Positions 35,530-44,154 of a stretch of 64,000 nt of DNA are shown here, piece by piece. Location of the stretch: assembly GCF_012922555.1 (NCBI RefSeq), contig NZ_WIPK01000001.1, positions 186,001 to 250,000 of the forward strand, written 5' to 3'. The translations under genes and the position numbers were made by a program. Below the pieces are notes generated by a model. That model saw only the letters and a program-made list of their open reading frames with translations. It was not told where the DNA came from and did not search any database. Origin of the DNA: Paraclostridium dentum. Lineage in GTDB: Bacteria; Bacillota; Clostridia; Peptostreptococcales; Peptostreptococcaceae. How positions within the stretch are numbered: position 1 is the first letter of the stretch; every line of letters begins with the position of its first letter.

Positions 35530-37623
35530 TTATATATCCCCCTTATTTAAATTTTTAGGTTGTGGAGTCACAAACCCTTTACTAGTTTTTATTATAAATT
35601 TGTGGCAAACTAATAAAATTGCAGGAAGCATAAAAATGATTATAAACATACTTATGATAGCTCCTCTTGCCATAAGTGAACATAATGCACTTATCATTTC
35701 TAGTTTAGAAATAAGACCAACACCTATTGTAGCGGAGAAGAATGATAAAGCACTTGTTACAATTGATCTTGCACTGCTTTGTATTGAAGCTGTCATAGCC
35801 TCAAACTTGTTATCATTTACAGCTAATTCTTCTTTAAACCTAGAAGTTAAAAGTATTGCATAGTCAACGGTTGCACCAAGCTGAATAGTACCTATTACTA
35901 TTGATGCGATAAAAGGTTCTACGGTACCTGTATAGTAAGGTATTCCAAGATTTATAAATATAGCTGATTCAATTGCTAAAACTAATAAAATAGGTAGAGA
36001 AAGTGATTTAAATACTATTGCTATAATTACAAATATAGCTATTATAGAAACTAAACTTACTTTCTTAAAATCTGTGTCAGCAATTTTTATAAGGTCATCA
36101 GTTAAAGGTGCTTCTCCTCCAACTAGACCATCTCTATCGTATTTATGAACTATGTTATTTAGTTTATCTATTTGAATGCCAGCTTCATCTGTTGCAGCTC
36201 GATATTCTGAATTTACTATGAGTTGTTCGTATCCGCCAGACTTAACTGAACTTATTAAATCATTTGGAAGTATATCTTCAACTATTGCAGGGCCTATTAC
36301 TTTTTCAAGTGCAACAACTGAATTTATTCCATCTAAATTCTCAATTTCTTTAATCATCTGGTCAACTTTATAAGAATCAAGTGAATCTTTAACTAAAATG
36401 ATATTTGTGCTATTCATTTTGTAGTCATCTTTTAATTTGTTTGTAGAAACTATAGATGGTAAATCATCAGGTAAAGATTCGTCTAGGTTGTAATAAACTT
36501 TTGCATTTGATGAACCTATTACAGATGGTATAAACATCAATAAAAATAAAACTACTAATAATTTGTAATGTTTAACAACTATTTTTGATGATTTTTTAAA
36601 TGTAGGTAAAATTGGTTTGTGTTTGTATTTATGAATTTGCTTATCAAAGATTAGTATAAGAGCAGGAAGTATAGTAACTGTACATATAACTCCTAGTAAA
36701 ACCCCTTTTGCCATAACTAAGCCCATATCCATTCCAAGGGCCAAATCCATTGCACAAAGAGCTAAAAATCCTGCTACTGTGGTTAATGAACTACCAAATA
36801 CTGCTGTTGTGGTATTTGAAATAGCTACGGCCATTGCATCTATATGACTATCATATCTGGATCTTTCTTCATCATACCTGTGAAGTAAGAATATGGAGTA
36901 GTCCATGGTAACCCCCAGTTGTAATACAGCACTTAGTGCCTTGGTCAAATAAGAAATTTCACCAAATATTATATTACTACCGAAGTTATAGATTATAGCA
37001 AATCCTATACTAAGTAAAAATATAAATGGAGTAACATATGAATCCATTGTAAAACTTAAAACTATTAATGTAAGTATTACAGCAACTACTACATATAGTG
37101 GAGTTTCTTTATCTGAAATGTCTTTAGTGTCTTTTATGATACTTGCCATACCACTTAGAAATGCTTGCTTTCCTGTAACTTTTCTTATTTCCTCTACAGC
37201 ATTTAATGTTTTAAGAGCTGCAGAACCTTCTTCTAATTTAATAACCATAAGAGTTGAATTTTCGGTATACAATAAGTCTGTTACATCTTTTGGTAAAAGC
37301 TCTCTAGGTACTGATAAATCTACAACATCATCAACCCACAAAACATCTTTTACACCTTCAACTTTAGTTAATTTTTCTTTGAGCTTAGCTACATCTTTAT
37401 CTTCCATGTTTTCAACTATTAACATAGCCAAAGATCCGCAATCAAACTCGTCTTTAAGTATTTTCTCTGCCTGTGTTGTCGATAAATTATCTGGTAAATA
37501 ACTTAAGATATCATAGTTTATGTCTGTGTTTAAAAAGCCAATTGCTGATGGAACTAATAATAGTATAGCTATTACTAAAATTAACTTACTTCTTTTAGCT
37601 ATTTGTTTTGACAATCCCCTCAT
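35530..37623 (-). CDS. MMPL/RND-superfamily exporter
   Basis: This 697-residue membrane protein has the duplicated layout of MMPL-type pumps: one membrane segment, an extracellular loop and five to six segments, twice (about 1-340 and 350-690). The first half has GVTMDYSIFLLHRYDEE and the second QLGATVDYAILLTSRFKEE, the paired Asp-Tyr motifs of the proton path. Such pumps export lipids or hydrophobic compounds. It is the first gene of an operon with the heptad-repeat protein, 77 bp after the TetR gene on the same strand. Confidence 0.9.
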   Translation of the reverse strand: MRGLSKQIAKRSKLILVIAILLLVPSAIGFLNTDINYDILSYLPDNLSTTQAEKILKDEFDCGSLAMLIVENMEDKDVAKLKEKLTKVEGVKDVLWVDDVVDLSVPRELLPKDVTDLLYTENSTLMVIKLEEGSAALKTLNAVEEIRKVTGKQAFLSGMASIIKDTKDISDKETPLYVVVAVILTLIVLSFTMDSYVTPFIFLLSIGFAIIYNFGSNIIFGEISYLTKALSAVLQLGVTMDYSIFLLHRYDEERSRYDSHIDAMAVAISNTTTAVFGSSLTTVAGFLALCAMDLALGMDMGLVMAKGVLLGVICTVTILPALILIFDKQIHKYKHKPILPTFKKSSKIVVKHYKLLVVLFLLMFIPSVIGSSNAKVYYNLDESLPDDLPSIVSTNKLKDDYKMNSTNIILVKDSLDSYKVDQMIKEIENLDGINSVVALEKVIGPAIVEDILPNDLISSVKSGGYEQLIVNSEYRAATDEAGIQIDKLNNIVHKYDRDGLVGGEAPLTDDLIKIADTDFKKVSLVSIIAIFVIIAIVFKSLSLPILLVLAIESAIFINLGIPYYTGTVEPFIASIVIGTIQLGATVDYAILLTSRFKEELAVNDNKFEAMTASIQSSARSIVTSALSFFSATIGVGLISKLEMISALCSLMARGAIISMFIIIFMLPAILLVCHKFIIKTSKGFVTPQPKNLNKGDI

Positions 37624-37650
37624 CTAAAGTTTACCCCCCTCTAAAATATT

Positions 37651-37698
37651 TAGGCATGCCCAAATTTGTTTACAAAATAGATTGTATGAGTAGTACAA
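37651..37698 (-). promoter_or_regulatory. candidate TetR operator region of the MMPL operon
   Basis: Between the TetR stop and the MMPL start lie a 14-bp near-palindrome (TTAGGCATGCCCAA, 37651-37664, with GGCATGCC at its centre) and an inverted repeat TTGTA-N7-TACAA (37682-37698). On the minus strand TTGTAC- and TACAAT-like promoter elements overlap the second. Binding by the TetR neighbour is inference. Confidence 0.45.
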
Positions 37699-37699
37699 C

Positions 37700-38362
37700 C
37701 TATATGTCAAGTATATTTATGTTTTTTATTATTTCATTAATTTCTATGTTATTAGTTGACTCTTTAGTGTCTGAAATAATTTGAATTACTTTTTCTTGGC
37801 TGATATTTAATAACAAAAGTCTAGTTTTTATTGTACTTTCAATAATTTCATCTAGTGTTAAGTTGATATCATTTTTATAAAATCTACGCAAAAGTTCATC
37901 TTCCCCAGCTGAACCAATTACAATGCTTAGACTTATATCCTTTTCTTTAAAATCAAAATTTAACTCTCTTAAATTAGCTTTTAATATTTCACCTAGAGTT
38001 TTAAGATATTCCTTTCTTACTGAGTCTATTTCAGATGCTTCTATGTAAACTCTAAATAAAGATTGGTTAGTTGCTATAGTCTTTATGTATATATATTGGG
38101 TTATAGCATAACTAAGCAGAGGATCTATAGACTCACTACTTGATCTCTTTGTGTGAAAATAAATTTTTTCGATTAAGTTTTTGTAAAGATATAAAACAAT
38201 ATCTTCTTTTTTCTTAAAATAGTAGTATAAATGACCTCTACCTAAATTACAGACTTGTGCTATTTGTCTTATTGTTGTTTTTGTATACCCCTGCTGAATA
38301 AAAAGCTTAGATGCTTCTAGTATTATTGTATTTCTAATGTCATCCTTATGTTCAAACTCCAC
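37700..38362 (-). CDS. TetR/AcrR-family regulator
   Basis: This regulator of about 220 residues has an N-terminal helix-turn-helix (YTKTTIRQIAQVCNLGRGHL, then YYYFKKKEDIVLYLYKN) and a C-terminal ligand-binding domain of helices. The start is most likely the GTG at 38362, nine bases after AAAGGGG; the GTG at 38371 overlaps that site. It precedes the MMPL pump operon on the same strand and is the likely local repressor. A tail of about 20 residues past the usual end is seen. Confidence 0.85.
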   Translation of the reverse strand: MEFEHKDDIRNTIILEASKLFIQQGYTKTTIRQIAQVCNLGRGHLYYYFKKKEDIVLYLYKNLIEKIYFHTKRSSSESIDPLLSYAITQYIYIKTIATNQSLFRVYIEASEIDSVRKEYLKTLGEILKANLRELNFDFKEKDISLSIVIGSAGEDELLRRFYKNDINLTLDEIIESTIKTRLLLLNISQEKVIQIISDTKESTNNIEINEIIKNINILDI

Positions 38363-38438
38363 ATTGATCACCCCTTTAATTTTGTTTATAGTATCATTTT
38401 AACAACATTTTTTTAATTTGTAATCTATTTTAAAAAAA

Positions 38439-38480
38439 TTAGCACTCTAGTATTGACAGTGCTAACAAAGATGATAAAAT
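38439..38480 (+). promoter_or_regulatory. CIRCE operator and promoter of htpG
   Basis: TTAGCACTC (38439-38447), nine bases, then CAGTGCTAA (38457-38465) is the HrcA-bound CIRCE element with a single mismatch (GAGTGCTAA expected). A TTGACA (38453-38458) lies inside it and TAAAAT (38475-38480) follows 16 bp later, so HrcA would cover the -35 box. Confidence 0.85.
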
Positions 38481-38549
38481 AATAAATGTAGGGGGATTTA
38501 CTTTATCCCAATTTTATTTAATAAAGATAAATTTAAGGAGGAGATAAAT

Positions 38550-40424
38550 ATGGAGAATAAAAAAGGAAACATATCAATACATACAGAAAACATATTTCCT
38601 ATAATAAAAAAGTGGCTATATTCTGATAAGGATATATTTGTAAGAGAACTTATAAGTAATGGTTGTGATGCAATAAATAAATACAAAAAATTAGTATCAC
38701 TAGGAGAAATAGAAAATAAACAAGATCAAGATTATAAAATTAATGTAACAATAGACAAAGATAATTCAACTCTTATATTTGAAGACAATGGAATCGGGAT
38801 GACTGAAGAAGAGGTTGAAAAATATATAAATCAAGTTGCATTTTCAGGAGCTGAAGACTTTGTAAATAAATATAAAGATAAAATGAGCGAAGAAAATGAT
38901 ATTATTGGACACTTTGGATTAGGTTTTTATTCAGCATTTATGGTATCTAGAAAAGTTCAAATAGATACTTTATCATATAAAGAAGGTGCTCAAGCTGTAA
39001 AATGGGTAAGTGAAGGTCAAACAGAATATGAACTTTCAGCAAGTGAAGATAGAAAATCAAGAGGTACTACTATAACTTTATTTTTAGCGGATGATAGCAA
39101 AGAGTTTTTAGAAGAGTACACAGTAAGAAGCATAATAGATAAATATTGTTCATTCTTACCTGTAAATATTTATTTAGATGTTAGGGATAGCTCTAAAGAG
39201 AAAGATGAAAATAGTGAAAATGAAATAAAACCATTAAATGATACTTATCCTTTATGGTTAAAATCTCCAAAAGATTGCACAGATGATGAATATAAAGAGT
39301 TTTACAGAAAAGTATTTAACACATTTGATGAGCCATTATTCTGGATACATCTAAACGTAGACTATCCATTTAATTTAAAAGGAATACTATATTTCCCTAA
39401 ATTAAAAAATGAATTTGAACTTATAGAAGGTAAAGTTAAATTATATAATAACCAAGTTTTCGTTGCAGATAACATAAAAGAAGTTATACCAGAGTTCTTA
39501 TTATTACTAAAAGGAGTAATAGATTGTCCAGATTTACCATTAAATGTATCTAGAAGTTTCTTACAAAATGATAAAGATGTAAGTAAAATATCTAAGCATA
39601 TAATTAAAAAAGTTGCAGATAAACTAAAATCACTTTATAAAAATGAAAGAGACAACTTTGAAAAATTCTGGGATGATATACAAGTATTTATTAAGTTTGG
39701 ATGCTTAAAAGACGAAGGATTCTATGATAAGATAAAAGATATCTTATTATTTAAAGATATAAATTCAAATTATATTACACTTAATGATTACTTAGAAAAA
39801 TGTAAGGAAAAACATGAAAATAAAGTATTCTATGTAAGTGATGAAGAACAGCAATCACAATACATTAAGCTATTTAAAGATTATGATTTAGATGCAGTTA
39901 TACTAGACTCTAGCATAGATAATCATTTTATATCTTTTATAGAATTTAAAAATCAAGGAGTTACATTTAATAGAATAGATGCAGATTTATCAGATGTATT
40001 AAAAGACAAAAATGAAGATGAAAACAAAGAAAATAAAACAGAAATAGAAAATTTATTCAAAGAATATGTTAAAGATAAAGTAAAAGATTATTCAGTAGAA
40101 AGCTTAAAGAGTGAGGATACTACAGCTATAATATTAGTATCTGAACAATCTAGAAGAATGGCTGAAATGAAATCACAATTTGCAGGAATGGATCTTGGAA
40201 TGAACTTTGAAGAAGAAAAAACTTTAGTTATAAATGACAATAGTCCTATAATTAAAAAGTTAGTATCTTTAAAAGACGATGAAAGTAAAAAAGATCAAAT
40301 AGAGTTAATATGTAATCAAATTGTAGATGTTGCATTACTTGCAAATAAAGAATTAGACGCTAAGGAATTAGATGAGTTTATAAGTAGAAATAATAAACTT
40401 ATGAATATGTTAATAGGTTTATAG
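38550..40424 (+). CDS. htpG: chaperone HtpG (Hsp90)
   Basis: This 624-residue ATP-dependent chaperone has the GHKL ATPase motifs (FVRELISNGCDAINKYKKL, EDNGIGMTEEEVEKY and GHFGLGFYSAFMV) in the first 150 residues. The middle domain begins near residue 230, with the catalytic Arg in LNVSRSFLQND, and a C-terminal dimerisation domain follows. AAGGAGG precedes the ATG. The operator shows HrcA-type heat-shock control. Length is normal for HtpG. Confidence 0.97.
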   Translation: MENKKGNISIHTENIFPIIKKWLYSDKDIFVRELISNGCDAINKYKKLVSLGEIENKQDQDYKINVTIDKDNSTLIFEDNGIGMTEEEVEKYINQVAFSGAEDFVNKYKDKMSEENDIIGHFGLGFYSAFMVSRKVQIDTLSYKEGAQAVKWVSEGQTEYELSASEDRKSRGTTITLFLADDSKEFLEEYTVRSIIDKYCSFLPVNIYLDVRDSSKEKDENSENEIKPLNDTYPLWLKSPKDCTDDEYKEFYRKVFNTFDEPLFWIHLNVDYPFNLKGILYFPKLKNEFELIEGKVKLYNNQVFVADNIKEVIPEFLLLLKGVIDCPDLPLNVSRSFLQNDKDVSKISKHIIKKVADKLKSLYKNERDNFEKFWDDIQVFIKFGCLKDEGFYDKIKDILLFKDINSNYITLNDYLEKCKEKHENKVFYVSDEEQQSQYIKLFKDYDLDAVILDSSIDNHFISFIEFKNQGVTFNRIDADLSDVLKDKNEDENKENKTEIENLFKEYVKDKVKDYSVESLKSEDTTAIILVSEQSRRMAEMKSQFAGMDLGMNFEEEKTLVINDNSPIIKKLVSLKDDESKKDQIELICNQIVDVALLANKELDAKELDEFISRNNKLMNMLIGL

Positions 40425-40428
40425 AATA

Positions 40429-40503
40429 AAGGAGTACTGATATGTTTTGCTACACAAGCTGAAAAGAAGCTTGAAATGTAGCTAAAACATATCAGTACTC
40501 CTT
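40429..40503 (+). repeat. terminator-embedded repeat, copy 2
   Basis: The core TTTTGCTACA, CAAGCT/AGCTTG hairpin, AAA bulge, TGTAGC, T, AAAA sits in a perfect 20-bp outer stem (AAGGAGTACTGATATGTTTT with its complement at 40484-40503). It lies between convergent htpG and the minus-strand gene at 40511. Confidence 0.88.
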
Positions 40504-40510
40504 ATTTATG

Positions 40511-40774
40511 TTACAATTTTTTATTTATGAAATAAGATTCAATAAGCAGTAGTGCTATTGAAGCTATGGTTGAGATTATAAAGTTTATAAAGCTGGTAGA
40601 ACAAATTAATATTCCAACTACCATAAAGGTAAATCCATTTATATATCCATTTGTTTTGATTTTAATATTAAAAGTAGGCAAACCATCATATTTTTCAAGT
40701 GCAGATAATAAAAGGCCATAACCTATAAAGCATATACCTATAACCAATCTTAGACCTACTAATTTGGTAAACAT
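40511..40774 (-). CDS. small membrane protein, paralogue 1
   Basis: This 87-residue protein has three to four hydrophobic segments. GLRLVIGICFIGYGLLLSAL and the following EKYDGLPTF-NGYINGF pattern recur in the protein at 41242-41547, so the two are paralogues. ATG at 40774 is chosen because GAGG lies ten bases upstream; a GTG at 40783 is too close to it. No function is known to me. Confidence 0.65.
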   Translation of the reverse strand: MFTKLVGLRLVIGICFIGYGLLLSALEKYDGLPTFNIKIKTNGYINGFTFMVVGILICSTSFINFIISTIASIALLLIESYFINKKL

Positions 40775-40982
40775 ATTTAACACATCCTCATTATAGATAA
40801 TTTAAATGGTAGCTAATTTATTATATGCGGGGGTAAAAATAAATTGAATATTAACAGTAATAATTGGTGTGAAAATTTGGAAGGTTCCGAAAATAGATTG
40901 ATATATATATACAAAAATGGTATATTTGAAATGTAAAAACAAAATGTTTGTAAAATAACAGAAAAGTATGGGGGACATGATT

Positions 40983-41078
40983 ATGAAAAAATTATTATCA
41001 GTATGTTTTATGCTTATATTATCAGTTATAACATTAATTGGATATCTAAACCAAAAAAGAAAGAATAAAACTGTTTAA
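40983..41078 (+). CDS. possible 31-residue single-span membrane peptide
   Basis: An ATG at 40983, seven bases after GGGGGA, opens a 31-codon frame: a hydrophobic stretch (LLSVCFMLILSVITLIGYL) and a basic tail (KRKNKTV). It lies between the two paralogous membrane genes but on the other strand. The rest of the gap (40784-41241) holds only a repeat-like hairpin. Confidence 0.45.
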   Translation: MKKLLSVCFMLILSVITLIGYLNQKRKNKTV

Positions 41079-41143
41079 GCTCCGTAGGTACAATATGGTA
41101 TTTCTATAGTGTATTACGTTGAATATTAAAATGAAATTAGTAT

Positions 41144-41217
41144 AAAAGGGTTCATTATTATATTAAAATACAAGCTAAAAGCTTTGTCGTATTTTGAGTA
41201 TAATAATGAACCCTTAT
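41144..41217 (+). repeat. divergent terminator-embedded repeat, copy 3
   Basis: AAAAGGGTTCATTATTATA and its complement form a long outer stem. Inside it AAAATAC, AAGCT-AAA-AGCTT and a 3'-side bulge (TGTC) before GTATTTT keep the layout of the family but share little core sequence. Membership is probable, not certain. Confidence 0.5.
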
Positions 41218-41241
41218 TAGTTATAATTTATCATATTGATT

Positions 41242-41547
41242 TTACATATTTTTATTATTTTTTTCTTGTTTTTTTATTTTATTTTCAACTACTTTACCTA
41301 CTGAAAATTTTACTATAGAGTATAAAGCAATAGCAATAATAGCACAAAGTATACCTTGTTTTGGATTAGTCCATAATAATAGTACCCCTACAGATAAGCA
41401 TATAAAACCATTTATAGATCCATTTATCTGGTCTTTAGAATAAAAGAAAGGAAGTCCTCTGTACTTCTCTATTCCGGAAACTATAAGCCCATAAGCTATA
41501 AATAATAATCCTAGAATAGCTCTTATTCCAATTTCAGTACCAATCAT
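41242..41547 (-). CDS. small membrane protein, paralogue 2
   Basis: This 101-residue protein has GIRAILGLLFIAYGLIVSGI, then EKYRGLPFF and NGSINGFICLSVGVLLLW, and a Lys/Asn-rich tail. It is a paralogue of the protein at 40511-40774 (same order EKY-GLP-NG-INGF). The ATG at 41547 follows AGGGGG. The function is unknown. Confidence 0.7.
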   Translation of the reverse strand: MIGTEIGIRAILGLLFIAYGLIVSGIEKYRGLPFFYSKDQINGSINGFICLSVGVLLLWTNPKQGILCAIIAIALYSIVKFSVGKVVENKIKKQEKNNKNM

Positions 41548-41712
41548 TAAAAAACCCCCTAAAAAATCATATTTACTATAATCGTAATCATTTTACAATA
41601 AAAAAGTCAAGTAACAAAATTTTATACTAATTTTTGGGTATTGTTTGATAATATAAATTTAGGGTAATATTAATATAGTTTAAACACGGGAAACTTGAGG
41701 AGAGAAAAGATT

Positions 41713-43701
41713 TTGAGAAACAATATGAAAAAAATATTTATATATGTATTAGTTATAACGTTTATATCTTTGGGAGTGATAGCTATAGATGGTATATATG
41801 ATAATATATACACCATAAAATTGATAAACACTGAAAATGAAAAAATGGTAGGGGATTTATCTGAAAAAGATATAAATGAATATGAAGGTAAAATAAAAAA
41901 TGAGTTGAGAAATGAGCTTAATCAAAAGCTTATGAAAAATAAAAAAAATATAAAAAATAGTTATTATGCTCTGGGGAAAATAGAGTCATTGAAAAAAAAT
42001 TATAAACAATCAAACTACTACCTAATAAAATCTATTGGATATATGGAAAATAAAAATAGTGAGGTAGATTTTAAAATATATAGAAACTTATCATTTAATG
42101 CTATTCGTACAAATGATATTAAGCAATTTAAAAAATACTTTAAAGAAGCTAAAAAAATTGCAACTAAATCAAATTTAACTGATGAACTATCAAATTTTTA
42201 CTACTCACTAGCAAGGATGAATTTAAGATACAAAGGAAACATGTGCGATAGTATTGATTTAATGAAAAAAGCTATAAAATTAGAAAGTACAGATAAAACA
42301 AAAATGGCAGAATATAATTTTTTGGCATCTTTATATAGGTCTAACGGTCAATTTAGCTTATCTTTAACTTATGTTATGGAGGGTTGGAAAATTGCATATG
42401 AGAATAAAGACTATGAAAATATGTGTAAAGCAATTATAAATTTAGGTGAAAATTATTATGTTCAAGAAAATTATAAAAAAGCCGCATATGTATACGAGTC
42501 AATTCTTAAGGATGATAAGTTTAAAATGAATGATAAAAACTTGTCAGTGATAGGGTATTTAATGGAATCATATTTTAAGTTAAATGAAAATGAAAAGGCA
42601 GAAAAATTAAGAGCTAAGTATGAAGAGATTACAAATAAATTAGAACCTACCGAAAAAAATAAAGAGTTAATATGGCTGTATATGGTTTATTCAAATGTTA
42701 AATTAGATCAAGATAATTTAAAAGTATCTAAGGAATACTTAAATAAAGCTAAGAAATTGTATAATGAAAATTCTTTAAATGCGTATCCTAATTCAGACTT
42801 ATATTTAAAAAAATTAGAGATTGGAAATGATTATAAAGGTGATTCAAATATCACATATTCACAAACCCTAGAAAGTTATAATGAATTATTAAATGAAATT
42901 AAAAAAAGAGGCATAAAATCAGATATATACATAACTGTATTAAAAGATATAATCAGTTTAACAGAAGAACACAATGATTATAAAAATATTATAAAGTATA
43001 ATAAAATTTTAGATGAATACGAAAATAAATCTGAAAATGCAGAATCTACAGATACAATATTTTTTGATTTACAAGCTAAAATATATAAAGAAAGCCAAAA
43101 AGCTCAAAATCTTAAATTATTATTTTCTATAATTTTATTAGCATTAATTTCTATACTCGCACTTATAGTAGCTATAAAAAATAGCAAGATAAATAGGCTA
43201 AATAAAGATTTAGAAGAAATATCTATAAAAGATCCTTTAACAGATGTATATAATAAAAGACACTTTTACAATGTGCTAGAGAAACTTTCAGAGGAGCAAA
43301 AATATATTACATTTATAATGATAGATATAGATTATTTCAAAGCTTTTAACGATAATTATGGACATTTAAAAGGTGATGAAGTGTTAATAAAGGTATCTAA
43401 AATACTTGAAAGCACATTTAGCGAAGATTATGTATTTAGATATGGAGGCGAAGAGTTTGCTATTGTTTCAGAAGGGAATCTAAAAGAAACTTTACTATCA
43501 ATAAGTATTTTAAGAGATAAGTTGTATAAAGCAAATATAAAACATGATTTTTCTGAAGCAAGTGATAGAGTTACTCTTAGTATTGGAATTAAATGTGGGA
43601 AAATAGCATCTAAAGAAGATGTAGAACAAATTATAACAGATGCGGATGAAAGATTATATAAATCCAAAACAAATGGAAGAAATAGATATACTTGCTTTTA
43701 A
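41713..43701 (+). CDS. membrane TPR-GGDEF diguanylate cyclase
   Basis: This protein of about 662 residues has an N-terminal membrane segment (about 6-26), an extracellular region of tetratricopeptide-like helices (about 60-460) and a second membrane segment (about 475-495). A C-terminal GGDEF domain follows (about 505-662; DPLTDVYNKRHF, MIDIDYFKAFNDNYGH, RYGGEEF). The GGEEF signature shows an active cyclase. The RxxD inhibitory site five residues upstream of it is missing. No ATG has a good ribosome-binding site: the TTG at 41713 is eight bases after GGAGAG, and ATG at 41725 is the alternative. Confidence 0.88.
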   Translation: MRNNMKKIFIYVLVITFISLGVIAIDGIYDNIYTIKLINTENEKMVGDLSEKDINEYEGKIKNELRNELNQKLMKNKKNIKNSYYALGKIESLKKNYKQSNYYLIKSIGYMENKNSEVDFKIYRNLSFNAIRTNDIKQFKKYFKEAKKIATKSNLTDELSNFYYSLARMNLRYKGNMCDSIDLMKKAIKLESTDKTKMAEYNFLASLYRSNGQFSLSLTYVMEGWKIAYENKDYENMCKAIINLGENYYVQENYKKAAYVYESILKDDKFKMNDKNLSVIGYLMESYFKLNENEKAEKLRAKYEEITNKLEPTEKNKELIWLYMVYSNVKLDQDNLKVSKEYLNKAKKLYNENSLNAYPNSDLYLKKLEIGNDYKGDSNITYSQTLESYNELLNEIKKRGIKSDIYITVLKDIISLTEEHNDYKNIIKYNKILDEYENKSENAESTDTIFFDLQAKIYKESQKAQNLKLLFSIILLALISILALIVAIKNSKINRLNKDLEEISIKDPLTDVYNKRHFYNVLEKLSEEQKYITFIMIDIDYFKAFNDNYGHLKGDEVLIKVSKILESTFSEDYVFRYGGEEFAIVSEGNLKETLLSISILRDKLYKANIKHDFSEASDRVTLSIGIKCGKIASKEDVEQIITDADERLYKSKTNGRNRYTCF

Positions 43702-43816
43702 AATATCTTATTTCCGAGGAAATTTCGATATTGAAATTGTTGTAAATTGAAAAATATTAAATTTAAATTGGGATTTCTAAGTACTATTATAAATAAAAAA
43801 GTATAAGTTAAAATAG

Positions 43817-43846
43817 GTCAGTCAACTTTTGTTGCCTGACTTTTTT
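43817..43846 (+). terminator. terminator after the GGDEF gene
   Basis: GTCAGTCAAC pairs with GTTGCCTGAC (one mismatch) around TTTT, followed by six T. Confidence 0.85.
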
Positions 43847-43930
43847 ATGAAAAATTTAACAATTAAATTCTAATATATTTGAAAATTGTAAACAAAAAGA
43901 AAATTTATAATTAATTTATAATTTAAGGGA

Positions 43931-44053
43931 TTGTACAAACTTGTCGAATATGATAATATTTAGTCAACAAGATAACTACGAGGGGTTTTGTATAGAGGGC
44001 ATTAAGGCATGACATCAGACATTATAATTTGATTAAAAATGAAAACGTTAACC
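43931..44053 (+). promoter_or_regulatory. promoter, Spo0A-like box and cre site before the POT transporter
   Basis: TTGTAC (43931-43936) and TAATAT (43954-43959) could be promoter elements 17 bp apart. TGTCGAA, a Spo0A-box match, lies between them at 43942-43948. TGAAAACGTTAACC at 44040-44053 fits the CcpA cre consensus TGWAANCGNTNWCA at 13 of 14 positions. The rest of the 450-bp gap shows nothing I can name. Confidence 0.55.
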
Positions 44054-44154
44054 TTAAATAAAGGGGCCAGGAAAACAATAACATGCGTAATTATCTTAAG
44101 TTATCACCAATGAACATGAAATTATATTATACTTAAGAAAGGACGAGTGAAATT

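Noticed and set aside
43960-44150. A riboswitch in the leader of the POT transporter
   Set aside because: The stretch with ACTACGAGGGG and GGGCCAGG recalls several purine-type or guanidine-type leaders, but no known consensus fits.
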